Source: Allacma fusca (Eukaryota > Arthropoda > Collembola > Symphypleona > Sminthuridae). From it: a DNA stretch of 64,000 nt. The DNA lies in contig OX359245.1 in the NCBI GenBank assembly GCA_947179485.1, positions 52,315,067 to 52,379,066 of the forward strand. The letters are read 5' to 3'. A model generated the notes under the pieces. The model was not told the origin of the DNA. It saw only the letters and a program-made list of their open reading frames with translations, and ran no database searches. The position numbers and the translations under genes were made by a program. This document shows, one piece after another, positions 33,950 to 46,485 of the stretch (position 1 is its first letter; each line of letters starts with the position of its first letter).

Positions 33950-35610
33950 TATCTCGCGGGATCCGTATCCGATCCTATCCGATCCGGTAAATTCCGGATT
34001 TCAAAAACACCCATCCTATCCGATCCGATAGAGTCGGATACGATTTTATAAGTATCCGTATCCGATCCGGAATGTTCGGATCGGATAAAATTTTCGGTCC
34101 GGTCCGTCGGATACATTTACGGATGCATCCGATTCGATCCGCGGATATCCGAACCTTACTTCAAGAAACCGTAAAAGAGATATATCTTATATATTGGGCA
34201 TGTTTCTAATTTTATCACATTCAAATCAATATGAAAATGTTTAAATTACGGTGTATCGATAATTACCTCGTTAGATGCAAAACCAATTTTGCTTCCAAAA
34301 ACTGAAAACAAATAGATTATGCATTCAATATAATTGACACGGCTTTCCTTGATTCTTTTGTCTCGAATATTTTTCCACCAATGTTTAAGTTCATGTTGGA
34401 AATAAGTACTGAGAAAAATAATTAAAAATGTAACAACAAATTCACGAAGAATTTGAACAATTGATGCCGGGCACGTTGCATGCGTGTATGGAGGACGAGA
34501 ATTCTCATGAATGCATTAAAGTTTCAAATTAGAGGTGGGATTCGGGCTTGACTTAAGGCCCGAACCCGGAAGAAACCCGAACAAATACTCAATTAGCCCG
34601 ACCCCGCCCACCAACGGGCTAAATATTCGATATTCATCCCGGCCCGTTTTATGCACTTCACATTTTGTGAAACCCGAACCCGTTAAAAACCCGGTCTCCA
34701 AAATATTTTACAGCCCCAACCCGCAAAAACCTGATCTTTAAATAGTTTTAAAACCCGATGAAAATCCGGCTTTTTACTACTAATTGAATCCGCTGTGAAA
34801 CCTTTATTAACATATTCTATTTTATTTGCATATACTGTCCATCCCAATAAACGGGCATACACGGAGCAAAACTTAGCTCTGAAATTTTTTGAAGATAAAC
34901 TATCAAACTTAAGGGATCGTTTCAAAATGTTTAAGCATGTGTACGTATTAAATACAGTGAACCATTATTTAGCTTTGGCACGAATAAACATGAAAGCAAT
35001 GTTTGAACTCTGCGCAACGTCAAATATGCATGCCACCTATCTGTCCTAAATCATATTCTAGTAGAATTGTCGGGTCATTTGTAATTCCTGACCCGCCCGA
35101 AACCCGAACTGAAAAATAAATGCAGGCCCAAGCCCGATCTTAACCCGGTTTCATTGTTTTAGTGCAGCCCGAACCCGGTCGGAGCCCGACGTAAGTTCGT
35201 ATTTTCAGCCCGAACCCGGCTAAAAACCCGGCCGGGTCGGGTTCGGGCCGGCCCGAATCTAATAGCCCACTTCCTGGCCTCACCTCTATTTCAAATCCAA
35301 GAATCTCTCTACTATAAAATGCGTGACAATATGATAGCATTATTCCTCACGAGAGGGCTCGTCTAAAAGACGGATATCCGCGGATATCCGCCAGATCATC
35401 CGAAAACACAGAACATGCTCATCCTATCCGGTCGGATGCTTTCATTACTGCATCAAATCCTATCCGAAATAAATACACGGATTCAAATGATGCATCCGGT
35501 CCGCCATATGTTTGACGGATAGGATTAATTGTGTTTTCAATCCTATCAGAATCTGATCCGAATCCGTCCGGATCAATCCGATCCGATGAAGACCTTTATA
35601 TACAGTTATG
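33950..35610. repeat. GATCCGATCC-word element, interrupted
   Basis: Dense GGATCCG/ATCCGATCC/ATCCGTATCC words at 33958-34160 and again at 35375-35595, with ordinary AT-rich DNA and a separate hAT element (34530-35288) between. A fragment with the same words lies at 18635-18690. Termini and duplication were not resolved. Confidence 0.6.
34530..35288. mobile_element. hAT-type element with AACCCG words
   Basis: 759 bp with the perfect 8-bp duplication TTTCAAAT (34522-34529 and 35289-35296) and inverted ends TAGAGGTGGG / TAGAGGTGAG. The words CCCGAACCCG/AAACCCGG fill the outer 200 bp on each side. The middle (34790-35050) is AT-rich with a short unrecognised frame. It is nested in the GATCCG element. 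Confidence 0.87.
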
Positions 35611-36480
35611 TACTAGTAAGTTAATGCCGGATTGATTCTATGATGTCATATTGTTTTTATGTCAGTAGATTTACAATCATTATTTTTATTATTTAAATTA
35701 TTTGTTCGTGTCGCTTTGATATAAAAGAGCTTTAATTCATGATAGATATGCCGGTAGAGTAAGGAGCTCAAACAAAAGTAATTAAGTATGTAGAGAGCAC
35801 ACAAAATTACATACTTTTGTCTGAAATGAATATGTATTATTAGAACTAACTGTACAAGATGGGACAATGAAACAAGCAAATAGTATCATAACTGCTCCAT
35901 ATGAATCTGGAAGCCATCCCTGAGCCAATTGGTATCCTGACAGAGGAAACATTGTGAGTTCCTGAAGAGATTATTTCAGCCCAGCCAGCTCAGACAGAGG
36001 GACTCTTTTTCTTGGAGGCACCGGAGGGGGTACGGGAAATGAGAACAATTCAGTTTGGGGAGGAGACGGAAGAGGTGGCACCTCAACCACAAAATTGATC
36101 AAATTCTGTCGATAAGATAGAGCAGCTGAAAGATGTGGAGGTCGGATGCCTCTGCTAGAATTTGCACTGCGGCAGGAGAGCCGTCCAACAATGTCATTAC
36201 TAACAGCTAAATATGTCGGGATGTTATTGTTGTTCCATTTGTTGTCATGCTTGTGTGAGGCGAAACTTTCCCATCGATTTCCAAGCCATGTTTGAACGTT
36301 GTTTTAGTTGTTGGGGAAAATCCAACTGGTCGGTAAGTACAGGAAAAGACCGATCTGACTTCATGGATTTTAATGGTCAGACTTTGTGGGCTGTTTCGTG
36401 AGCTAGAAGCACGGTTTTGTTTCACAATTTCATCCCTGGCAGCTTCAATGACTGCAGAGGAATGTTTCTTGGTTCTTAAA
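35611..36480 (-). other. Possible coding remnant, Pro-rich, unrecognised
   Basis: On the minus strand, two frames look protein-like. One at about 36425-36207 is Ser/Thr-rich (ASSSRNSPQSLTIKIHEV). The other at about 36190-35955 ends in a Pro-rich stretch (VEVPPLPSPPQTEL, PPPVPPRKR) before a stop. They are in different frames and no convincing splice pair joins them. It may be a degraded gene or an unspliced multi-exon gene. The left part, 35611-35950, holds nothing recognised. Confidence 0.3.
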
Positions 36481-36619
36481 ATAACGACGACAATTATTCC
36501 TCAGAATGTACTAATGTCAATTTTAAAAGCAACAACATATTAAAATTGTGAATTCGAATAACTGTTTTAAAAAAAGGAAAATGTTGGTTTGCATTTTTAC
36601 AATGATTTTCCTTTTCAGT

Positions 36620-36790
36620 TGATAGTGAGATAACGTTTTCTATTTCTCGATTTCCAATACTTCAAGGGACATTTGCTCTTGACAAACAGGACATGTCGTG
36701 ACTTTCTCTATGCAAATTTTACAGAGTAGATGATTTACATTTTTGCTCCTTCGTTGCATTAATGCAGTGGGAGCTTTGACAATAATTTAT
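36620..36790 (-). pseudogene. RING-finger-like C-terminal fragment
   Basis: The minus-strand frame ending near 36648 reads NHLLCKICIEKVTTCPVCQE then about a dozen residues to a stop. The H-x2-C-x2-C-x6-C-x2-C spacing is the second half of a RING zinc finger, as in IAP-type E3 ligases. The first cysteine pair is not in the same frame; a neighbouring frame has further Cys/His (CQSSHC), suggesting a frameshift or missing exon. Confidence 0.4.
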
Positions 36791-36879
36791 TCTATTAGCA
36801 TATTCAACTGTGTAGCTTCGGTGCAATAACCATTTGAACAGTTTGACAATGACCCCAAATTTAAATGTTTTAGACTAGC

Positions 36880-37640
36880 TCCTACTTCCTCGGCTCAACT
36901 GAATGTTGAGTTGTTATTTGAGTATATAAATATCAGTTCGGAAAAAATATTTCCATCCGATTTTGTGAATTTAGCTAATTGTGGAAGGAGGTTTCAGGCG
37001 TGGATGATAAATAATTATTGACAAGTAAAGCTGGTCAGGCTTGAGAAGAGTCACTAAGATAAATGTACTTTATTATATATTCTATTTATCTAAATTGTTG
37101 TGTAATTATGTAAAGTTTGCATTTGCTTGGAAAAATTAAATTAATTTCTGGACGTAGTGTTGAAGTAAACAAATTTTTTTTGTCATCATTGTAGACGAAG
37201 ACAATGATGGAGGAGTATTCGGAAGCAGAGTTGAGCGGAAAATATTAGCTTGTACTAATACAATTTCCAATTTGGGTTTGTCGATTTAAAATATAATTTT
37301 GTACAGAGGTTTTGCTGACCCAGCTGACAATGCCCCAAGTGCCTGTCCCGTTGCAGAAAATACCGGTTTGTATTATTATAAACAGTGCAAGTTGGACATT
37401 ATCAGCAATTTGTTTATTATCATGCTATTTTCGTGTAGCAAATTAAAGGAAGTTTTGATATGCAAACAATTAAGCGTAGAATTTAATTTCAAAACCTAAA
37501 ACTACCGTCTCAATTAGCTCCACAGTTTTTCACTACAGAGATTTAAATTAGAAAATGAACGCAAACTCTTAGCTACCATATATGCTTGCAATTGTTTAAA
37601 GGAAATATTTTTTCTAAATTCTAAAAAATAATTTATCATT
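36880..37640. other. Upstream of the JmjC gene, possible 5' exons
   Basis: Two short exon-like pieces follow good acceptors: after TTGTAG near 37194 (DEDNDGGVFGSRVERK) and after TGTACAG near 37306 (FADPADNAPSACPV). Either could be a 5' exon of the JmjC gene, but donors and phases were not confirmed. Confidence 0.25.
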
Positions 37641-39459
37641 TTTTCTTCTGGGCGGAATGGATCACGCCGTTGGACACGGTCAGTTTGACGTTTAGCGAAT
37701 ACGAAAAGTTTATTTTCGAAGATTGGCCTCTAAACTCGTTAAGGGAAAAGTACGGACCCCACTTTAAGCTGATGCTCCCGGAATGTATCCTTCTGGATGA
37801 GGCAGTCACATACTGTGACAAACGAATAGCATCCTGTTCATTAGAGGAAGACATTTCCGTCAAAACGTACAAGAAGATACGAGACAATAATTCGGTAAGA
37901 ATGCTGTAAAAACCTTAAATAATATTAAATGAAGCAGAGTTTAATGTAGGTTTTGGAAATTTTAGAAGCGGGTTGTGTATAAAGAATGGAAGGTTCAAAA
38001 TGCTGGATTTAAAAGTGCCAGGCTATTCATGGAAGATGCCAAGTGCCGCAGGAACGTTGAAGAGTTTGACGAAACCAGTACGAAATGTGTGGATAAACTT
38101 CTAGAACGCGTTAGCAAAGAACAAGTCCCGTATTCTAATGTGATGAAGCTTTGGCGTTCCAGAAGTAAACGAAATGATCGGTTATTCCACCATCCAGCTC
38201 ATCTGAATTCACCACTCAATTTTGCATTAAGTGTGAATGGTATTCACCACCCCTTAATCTACGTTGGTCCACCTTGCTCTGCTACCTACATTCATCGTGA
38301 TGATGGTATGTTCCCAACAGTCAACTCTCAGTTGAATGACGGTGAAAAGCTATGGATAATCACGCATCCGGATGATAACAACAAGATGATTAACCTGTTA
38401 AAAAGCGTTTCAGGAATAGCAGGTACGGTGCCTTTAAAATTATGAGGGCAATTATTGGGTCAATAAATATGATTTAAATGTGAAAACTAAATTCGTTGAA
38501 ATTTTAGACGAGAAAGTTGCAAGTTGGAGCCGAGGCGGATACCTTGTGCCAATTGCAACATTAAAATCTGAAGGAATAAGAATATTCTCAAAAATCCAAA
38601 GGCATCATGACACTATAATGCTGGGTCGAGGCGTCTTCCATATGGTTGTCAATTTGAAGCTGAGTGTAAATATAGCAACTAACTATATTGATGAGGAATG
38701 GATACAGAAGGGTTACCCTGTGTGTAATTGTGGAAAACAGCATGACTGGGGCAGACAAATAGGCGATGGGAAAGAACCGAAGAAGAAATGGTTAAATGCA
38801 AAAATTGGTATAGTTCATTTATTACAAATTTTCAACATTTAACAATAAGTTAATAATAATTGGGAAGTATTAATGTACGTGTGCACTTTTCAGGTGTAAA
38901 CAAATTTCCTTGTTCAAATTGCACAAAATCTTATGACCAGGATGAGAAATTAAAGTCATGTTAAGGAAATACACGGACAAAAACATCTACCTTGTTCAAC
39001 ATGCACAAACGTTTTCAGCACACTCAAGCTGAAAAATGCACACGAAAAGACACACGCACGTAAGTACCTTGATGATTTCAATTTTTAAATGCAGGTTCAC
39101 TAACTACTGTACAAAATGAATATGAAGACATTAGAAAAATAATGCTATTTTACTTTCAGCGAAGCAAATGCATTGCGGGGCATGCCCGTATACGAAAAAT
39201 TTATTGTCCAACCTTAGCAGACATAAGCGTGAATCCTGCAATAAAATTACAGGCAAGATTTATTTTCAAATTACTTACTTACTATAAATTGACTTCACGC
39301 GTTTATTTATTTATTTTATTTCCCATAGCATCACTTTGTGCTTGCGCCCGTTGTGGAAAAAAGTACGGATCTGCTAAAGGGTTAAGGTGTCATTATAGTG
39401 AGTGCATTGTATCCATTCGGAAGTTTTTGAAGCAAGGAGGTACTGATTCGACCCTGTAA
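37640..39459 (+). CDS. JmjC-domain protein with C2H2 zinc fingers
   Basis: Exons: ...-37894, 37966-38422, 38508-38807, 38894-39059, 39160-39252, 39329-39459. The JmjC part carries the Fe(II)-binding HxD in TYIHRDDG (about residues 185 and 187 counted from 37670) and the distal His in GRGVFHMVVNLKLSVNIAT (about 272); KLWII precedes Pro/Asp as in the fold. C2H2 fingers follow: CSNC..., CSTC...H...H, HCGACPYTKNLLSNLSRHKR, and CARCGKKYGSAKGLRCHYSE. JmjC proteins are 2-oxoglutarate-dependent hydroxylases/demethylases; the fingers suggest DNA targeting. Phases agree at all introns. Oddities: a 2-nt loss near 38956 breaks the first finger, and intron 5 uses a GC donor (ACAG|GCAAGA). The 5' end is not defined: no ATG-led first exon is certain. 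It may be recently damaged or contain a sequence error. Confidence 0.72.
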
Positions 39460-42294
39460 TTACTAGGAATTGAACTTACAAGATATTTCCGTAATAGCCT
39501 AATTAAGTTTTGGGAGGGGCGATCGTTGTTGTTACAACTGTAGGTGTATCTTTTAGTATATATTTCTAATCCTACAATTTGTATATATGTATTGTCGGGC
39601 TTTCCAATTATTCCACCCGTCATTGGATTTTGATCGTTCAAAATGATTAATTGACCTATTTCCTTGTCAGCTCACTAAATTGCCTTAAATAGTCTAGTTC
39701 AGTCTAAATTGTCTTTGTTAAGCCTTATGCTTTTGGCTGTTTGGGCAAAATTGTAAATTGCTTTACAAATTAACTATCGGCAACGAGCTACTGCAGAGTA
39801 CTATATGTCCTGTGCAAATGGTAGATATGACTTGACTCCAGGTGTAAACACAGACGTCCCCAATGAGGCTCAACGTTTTCAGAATATAGTGCTGTTGGGC
39901 GAATATGTAAAAAAATATGGACATGGTATCTTCATCTTCGAAATCTTTCCTAATTTTTTTATTTTTACAGTTGACTTATCTCCCGTAAGTTGGCAATTTC
40001 ATATTTTTTTAAAATTTTTACAGTTGGCGTATGTCCCTTGAGTTGGCAATTTCATAATTTATTTCTACAAATATATGCAGATAGTCACTTTCTTTTTTTT
40101 TAATATTCATTTCATCCTATTTTCTGCTGTTTCAAATGCTCGACTTGTCAGCAACTCTCTTCTTTATTTTAAATTGTATACTTATGTCACATATTAATAG
40201 TCAGTATTGTTCACGGTTGTTTCACTTTCATAATATCAATTACTCGTAAGTATCTCAACAAAAAAATTACCGGTCATATAAATCCTAATAAGCGTCCTAC
40301 ACAATGGGAATGCACAGCGGGTTTTGTATCATTACAGGCGTCAACGCCCCAGCTTACAAGGTAGTGTGCCGTAGCGGCGTTGGTGGCGCCCTCTGTTTCA
40401 TGCTGCAATCCGCTTATTATAATAAGCTAAAGATTAAGAAACGTCTTTAATAATAGCTCGTAAATTCGTAATTATTTGAACTTTGTCAATTATTTTCGAC
40501 GTAATCCGAGATGTGGATACTTCTTGCATGTATTTTTCTTGCGGGATACACAATTATTATTAGAAATAATTATAATAATTTATTATAGTTGAAATTGAAT
40601 ACGTTCGTAACAAAAGAAACATTTATCTTAATTTTATCTGTGAAATTGAGGTTGCAGCGAAGAACTGAATGACAGGTAATTGTAACATGATTGTTTTTTC
40701 GCCACTGACAGTTTTTTATGAATATGAGTATGTCAAAGATTTAGACCTCATGACTTGAAACTCTGGGGAAAGTGAAATCACTTGAATTTTACAGTGCCGC
40801 CGAATAGTATATGTGAATATTCTATGACTGATTATGTATGGAAGTAAAAGTAATGAATTGTTTTAACCTCACAGTTGGAAATATTTGAGTTTGCACAGCA
40901 CAACTGCAACTGTGAAAGGGCAGCATTAAATAAAACGGTGCCGAATTGGCAATTTAACAAAACATTAATTATTATGATAACATTGATTATTATGCCTGGA
41001 ATAATCGTAGAAACGTACATTAGCTCATACAACAAAAATTACAGAATGGCTGCAGGGCAAATGTATTAACAACAGCTAACCCTTTACTTTAGAACCAGGA
41101 ACCCAGGGAAATAAATCACTTCAAGCACGGGGAATCTGTACTTCATCTGTAAGCTTTAAGTGGCATGACAGTTACCGTAAATTGCGCTTACAGAGTTCCC
41201 TCTTCCTTTTATAACTATAGATAAATTGTTGCAATGCGAAACCCGGTTTTGTACCACACCAATCAAAATCACTACAGCCTCAATCCTTTTGTTTTTCACA
41301 GTGTGACATTAAGTGTAATTACAAGTGCTTAGCTAACATTACAAAATATTTAAGCATCTATTGTTTGTGCGTAAAATACTGTAAGCTGCTTTAATTGTAT
41401 ATAAAAATGTTTGAGTATGTTTGAATGAATTATAGGGGTGAGACCATAGATCGGCCATGAATTAACTTATACTTCCATGATTATATTTAGCTGTAGAATT
41501 GATAAGTTACGCAGATGTCCCGATTTTATTTTCATCCAGTCCACAAACGAAAAACTATCGTACTATTTTTGTGTAACTGTGTGTGACTGCAAACAGTCGA
41601 TCAAGATTTGCATGGTTAATTCTAGCATTCAAATTATACCTACATGATCAAGTGAAAACGTACATTTTGGAGACTTACTTATTGGAGGAACTAATTAATG
41701 TAATAGCTAATCTGAAATAATAAATTGTATAATTGGTTTACAACCGACAACTTGAATACACTTTCTGGAACCAGCAGAATGGGAGCTATACAATATGGGG
41801 AAACTGCATGCACACAAATGTAGATACTTACATTCGCAATGGAAAAAAAGCTTGACGCGCGAAACGCGCTTGTTACAACAAAAACTGAGATACAACTGTA
41901 ACATTTTATAAACATAAATTATAATAATTATCAGTAGTGTATTTTGTTACAAACAAACATTCTCGGCTGGAAGCTTGGGAACTTGCTCGTGCTATACATT
42001 TTGGACAGCCTTATAAATATCCACCGTACAGTTATTTAGCAGCCATCGTACGAACGGATGATGTTGTGATGAATCTTGGCTTATGTGAACAGTTTACTGT
42101 GGAACAGTATTGTAAAATGTAGAAAAAGCACGCGGGCACAGTACTGGAAAATATTCAATGAAAAGGCATGTTTGAATATATTACTTACAATCATCAAAAT
42201 ATGATGAAAAGTATACAATGTGTACTTTGAAATTAGTTTCAGACGACAGTGTGGAAAGCATAATAATAATTATTATCATTACCAAAACAAGACA
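39460..42294. other. Long stretch without a gene I can support
   Basis: AT-rich DNA with several short frames (39805-40041, 40875-41069, 41937-42122) that show no domain, splice partner or repeat. An exon-like piece after TTACAG near 40338 (VNAPAYK) is too short to call. A small inverted motif GCGCGAAACGCGC lies at about 41857. I see nothing else. Confidence 0.4.
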
Positions 42295-42765
42295 TTATTT
42301 AGGATTATCTATGTTAGCCGTGGCCATGTCCACCATCCTTGGGTACTTGACTTTCTTTTTGTCCAACTCGTCCTGTGCCCACAGAATGTACTTGAGGAGA
42401 TAAGATAGTTTTGAAATGGTTACTTCCTGGTCCTCCCCAAAAAATTCTGTGTTCAGTTCACTTGGCACCTTCTGCCGGTTCGACAGATCCAACAAGTCAC
42501 CACAGGGAGAATTCTGAGGATCCTCACAGGCAATTACCTTGATTTCATCTCATGAACGTCCCACCCCAATTGCCAACCTTCCCAGTATTTCTACGCAATG
42601 AATGGACAACACACTCAGATTCACAGGCCAATTTCTAATCCCGACTTAAATAGCCCGAAAGTTAATCGTAAAGATTCTATCAAATTCAAAACCATCCTGC
42701 ATACCATGTACATAACCGCACAAATTCACCCCAGTAATGCCTCCCAATATTCCCAAATCTAAAAA
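42295..42765 (-). pseudogene. Degenerate exon of an unknown protein
   Basis: A single minus-strand frame runs from a good acceptor (CCTTTTTTTAG at about 42766) to a stop at 42295. It is broken only by an in-frame TAA and a TGA about 50 codons apart. Residues such as LGILGGITGVNLCGYVHGMQ, PVNLSVLSIHCVEILG and KLSYLLKYILWAQDELDKKK look like real protein. The family is not recognised. Either a pseudogene exon or a captured gene fragment at the edge of the Helitron-related block. Confidence 0.45.
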
Positions 42766-43007
42766 AAGGAAAATACAATCGATAATTAAATTAACGCTAC
42801 TGTTGAAAAGTTAAATCTTCGGGACAAAAATGTTATGATTGAGAATGCAAAGAATTTGATTTACGCACGTAATCTCTCAAATGCGCTGCGCACAGCAAGA
42901 ATCAACTGGCAAGAAGCAAGTTCCAAGCACTGTTGTGCAAGATTCTCATGACTGACGAGACAAGAGCAAGATACCTAGTGTGTTGAATTTCCTTACACTA
43001 CACACTC

Positions 43008-43646
43008 CATAGAGGAGAGCTTTTTCAGCTCGCTCAGCTCGCTTTGTTTCTCGGGTATATACCAACTGCTTGCAGCCTACTGAAAGCTCGCAATATTACG
43101 CCATTTTAGATATGGATTAAATTAAGACTGGTAGTGAGAAAAACTACGTTCGGTTATAGTATTGAATAATTTGATAAGAGGAGAATTTTAATGGCTGAAC
43201 TTAGTTCATATTCTTGTGGGATTCTTATTAGGAAGAATAATTACAAGCCTTAGCATCCAGAGTGTTGATCTTTATATCCCTAAAAATATCATTAGGAAGT
43301 AAGGATTGATTTGTAGGAACCATGGACTTTAGTAACTATAGCAAGTTAAATGTGTTACGCTAATATGAAATCCTTTAATTTTTTCTATTTCAAATAATCA
43401 GTGCGTCCAGTGTCTGAGGCTTCAGTTACAATATTGCGGTACAACGGATCTATATACAACATTATAATAACATAAAAAATCATATTTGATCAGCACGTTG
43501 TGCTAAACCACTAAGGGGTGAAGCACCTTACAGTGATGCAACAAGGTTTAATAACGACGTTGGTATTAAATTGATCAAGCTATTAGTTATATTCCACGTG
43601 TATAGCCAAATATTGAGTTTGAGAGAAAACTTTAGTGGGCCGGAAT
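43008..43646 (+). repeat. Left arm: partial Helitron-like copy, inverted to 46740-48082
   Basis: From TCCATAGAGGAGAGCTTTTT through GTGGGCCGGAAT, the sequence matches the complement of 46740-48082, including AAATTAAGACTGGTAG, CAGTGCGTCCAGTG, TCAGCACGTTGTGCTAA and CCAAATATTGAG. It starts with TC, as Helitron 5' ends do. It is cut off at 43647 by the TAGAGCATC element, so its 3' end is missing. Confidence 0.65.
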
Positions 43647-44385
43647 TAGAGCATCACCCCGTGGGATATTTTAGGCCCGTGCCCGCCCGTGGCTCGTAAC
43701 GTTTTACTCGTAACTGCCAGGCCCAAAATTAATGTTTATCAAAAAAGCCCGGCCCGCAAAATTAAAAAAAGCCCGTAGCACGCCCGCAAATACCATACAT
43801 CTTAAATACTGAAAAACTGTATTTTAAAATATTGGTGTTCTTGACTGTTACATACAGTCGTTAAACTACCTTTTTTATTAAGAAGGCAATACAAAAGCTT
43901 ATTCTGCTATTTCGGCTTTAGTAAGCACTTCTGGTGGCGTTCTTGAATTTATTACAATGTTAACTTCTGTATTCTTATTACAAATACTTGAACTACTAGC
44001 AGGATTCATCTTCTAGACTAAATGGAATTTTCTATAGTAATGAAGAGCGAAATGAAACTTACTAAATAACAAAGGCAGGTATGCAAGAAAAGTTTTCTTG
44101 CATACCTGCCTTTGTTTGTTTGAAAACTAAAATTTCAAACGTCTGAAATTCGTTCAAGTCATTGAAGTCTATGTACTTTCACAACCGCTGCTCCTGCGTT
44201 CACAACTAATGGAATTTCTCACGGGCTTTTACGGGCTTTCACGGTCTTTTTTAACCGTGATGAAAAGACCGTTCCCGCCCGTAACCCGTCAAACGTAATA
44301 ATTTTTACCCGTACCCGCTCGAAGCCCGTGCGGGCCGGGCTTTTTGCGGGCTTACCCGTAAATTTTAACCGCCCGAGATGCTCTA
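43647..44385. mobile_element. hAT-like element with GCCCG words
   Basis: Inverted ends TAGAGCATC, and GGCCCGTGCCCGCCCGT / ACCCGCCCG words in both flanks, the layout of the other word-rich elements here. The 8-mers outside (GCCGGAAT, CTTCCAAT) do not match, so the target duplication is lost or recombined. It contains a perfect 43-bp palindrome at 44071-44113 and is inserted at the end of the left Helitron arm. Confidence 0.65.
44071..44113. repeat. Perfect palindrome, 21-nt arms, 1-nt centre
   Basis: AAAGGCAGGTATGCAAGAAA plus one A on the left, and its exact reverse complement after a single G. Both this and the 10237-10302 palindrome have GGTATGCAA in their arms. Confidence 0.95.
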
Positions 44386-45110
44386 CTTCCAATATACCTG
44401 GACCTGATGAATTAGTACCTGAAAATCTGGGTACCTTTACGAACAGAAATCCACCTTACGAGGTATCTAGTGTAGTACGTGGCTCTCTCCGATCTAAAGA
44501 TTTAATTTGCTATTCAGCGTGTTTTCAGGAATGCATCGTAATTTTTGAAAAGCATACGTTTAAGCAATAGAGATGGTTAACCAACTTAGCACAACGTGCC
44601 AGCAATAAGTATGTGTAATTACAAATTCCACTTGTGATTCAATCAAAATGGAGTTAAATGATATTATAGTTATGGAGGATGATCTAGAAGTGGAAGATTT
44701 AATAATTGAAGATGGCAATACTTCAGATGTATAGAAGTTATAGTTCCATTAAGATGTCTAGCTTTGCAAAAATTCTGGCGAGGTAGAATTTTCTATAGCT
44801 TGTAATTGCTGTGATGTAAATCATCGAATGTCATCATGTTGAGTTGTTTACAGCAATTCCTTTTAAAGTACCTGATTGGGTACAGGTACGCAGGAAACTT
44901 TTTCAGGTACAGGTCTATATATTGGGTATATTTTGGGTACGGGTAAAATTCAGGTACAGGTACGCACTACTTGCAAAATAATCAGGTCCAGGTACCAACA
45001 TTTATTTAGTGGGTACTTATAATCAGGTACGGGTATGGGTACGAGTTTTGCCGGTACCCAGTATTTGGGTCCAGGTCCAGGTACAGCATTTTTGTACCCA
45101 TGCGATGCAC
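44386..45110. repeat. GGTACAGGTAC-word element
   Basis: ACCTGGACCTG/GGGTACC at 44395-44430 and a dense run of GGTACGGGTA/CAGGTACAGG words at 44875-45080. The right end reversed reads TAGTGCATCGCATGGGTAC, a hAT-like start. No left partner end was found, so the element is probably truncated by the neighbour ending at 44385. Confidence 0.5.
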
Positions 45111-46485
45111 TACTCCGTGACATCGTTCTTTTTTTCAAAGTTAATATCGAAAACGACCTAAGAATTTCTTCTGGACCTTTAGCATTAAAAAACCCCAATT
45201 TCAATTCCATCAAAATTTTGAATACCTCAAGTAACGCAAAAGTCATTAGAAAAAATACAGAACATGTGCCAAAATATATAGGTACGCATGCAACACAAGC
45301 AATTATATTCAAAATTAAGTGCTAATATAGTATGCAGATTTACTTTCTATGTTCTATGTATATCAGGCTTAAAAATCAAATGTAATTTAGTTATTGTAAC
45401 CTTCGGCAATACGGACAGTCAAAACAGTATTATTTAATAACAGGCACGCGGCAAGTGACAACGTGTGTAGGCAAAAATTATTTATTTTATATACGCCCGA
45501 ATTAGATAACCATGTGGTGAACTAAAAGTGAATACAAACACCCGCTATATTTTTGCCCTTACCTTAGCCTATCACGTAGTCAAGGTTATATTAATTGTAC
45601 TCTCGAATACAAATTTGAATATGGTGAACTGTAGGAATTTATCATAGTAAAACAAATTGCCCATATAAATCTTTAAACTTGGCGTTGCTCGAATAGTCCT
45701 GCTCAACCAAGCTCCATCCTCCCGATTGGCGCTTAGAACCTGGTATTTCCATTGTTTCAACAAATTCGTGGAACGAAAATTGCACTCTGCTAAGAAGTGT
45801 GTTATAATGAAAACCACCAAAAGCACGTCCAAACCTACACAGTAACAAACACAGTACAACTGACATTAATCCATGGACAAGTAACATCCCCGAAAAAGAA
45901 GAGACGGCTAAAAGAACGGCGAGTCCTTGCATTGTCATCAAAAACGTTGATAAGCAATGGTTGTAAAGGGAGATGATGCGATTCAGCAGTCTGTAGATCC
46001 TTATCATCCGTTCAGGTGTTCGCAGTGTGTCCGTTGTCATTTTCCAATCCCGGGAACTGTTACAATTAATAACAACACAGAACTAAGCCCGACAACATAT
46101 TTGTAAATAACACATCAAATCTTGTTCCGTTTGAAACTGGTTTCTACCTCAGTTCCGGAATGACTTCCAAAATCGGGAACAGTAACCCACAAATAGAGTG
46201 GATAAGGAAATCTCCAGAGTGACCAAGCACGCAGAGAAAGTAGAATTGGGGCAATATGAATAATATTTTCCATAAAATTGGCATGGACTCGGGGTTTGAA
46301 ATCTATGATGTCAGAACCTCAGGTGACTCCGGTCGAAAGTAGGCGCATAACGTTACTCCCGTTATATTTGTAAAGAACATGGTCCATATACCTGCTGAGA
46401 TGTACGGAGCCACTCGAACAAGGTTTGGGACAGATGATGTTTGCTGCACGTACATATCTATATATAAACATATCGATAAATGAAA

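Noticed and set aside
43639..44393. 8-bp target duplication for the GCCCG-word element
   Set aside because: The flanking 8-mers GCCGGAAT and CTTCCAAT differ at five positions; only the TIR supports this element.
45845..45860. hAT excision footprint in copy 5 exon 3
   Set aside because: The extra 7 nt sit between two TACTGTGT strings, but the arrangement does not reproduce a simple duplicated 8-mer; replication slippage explains it as well.
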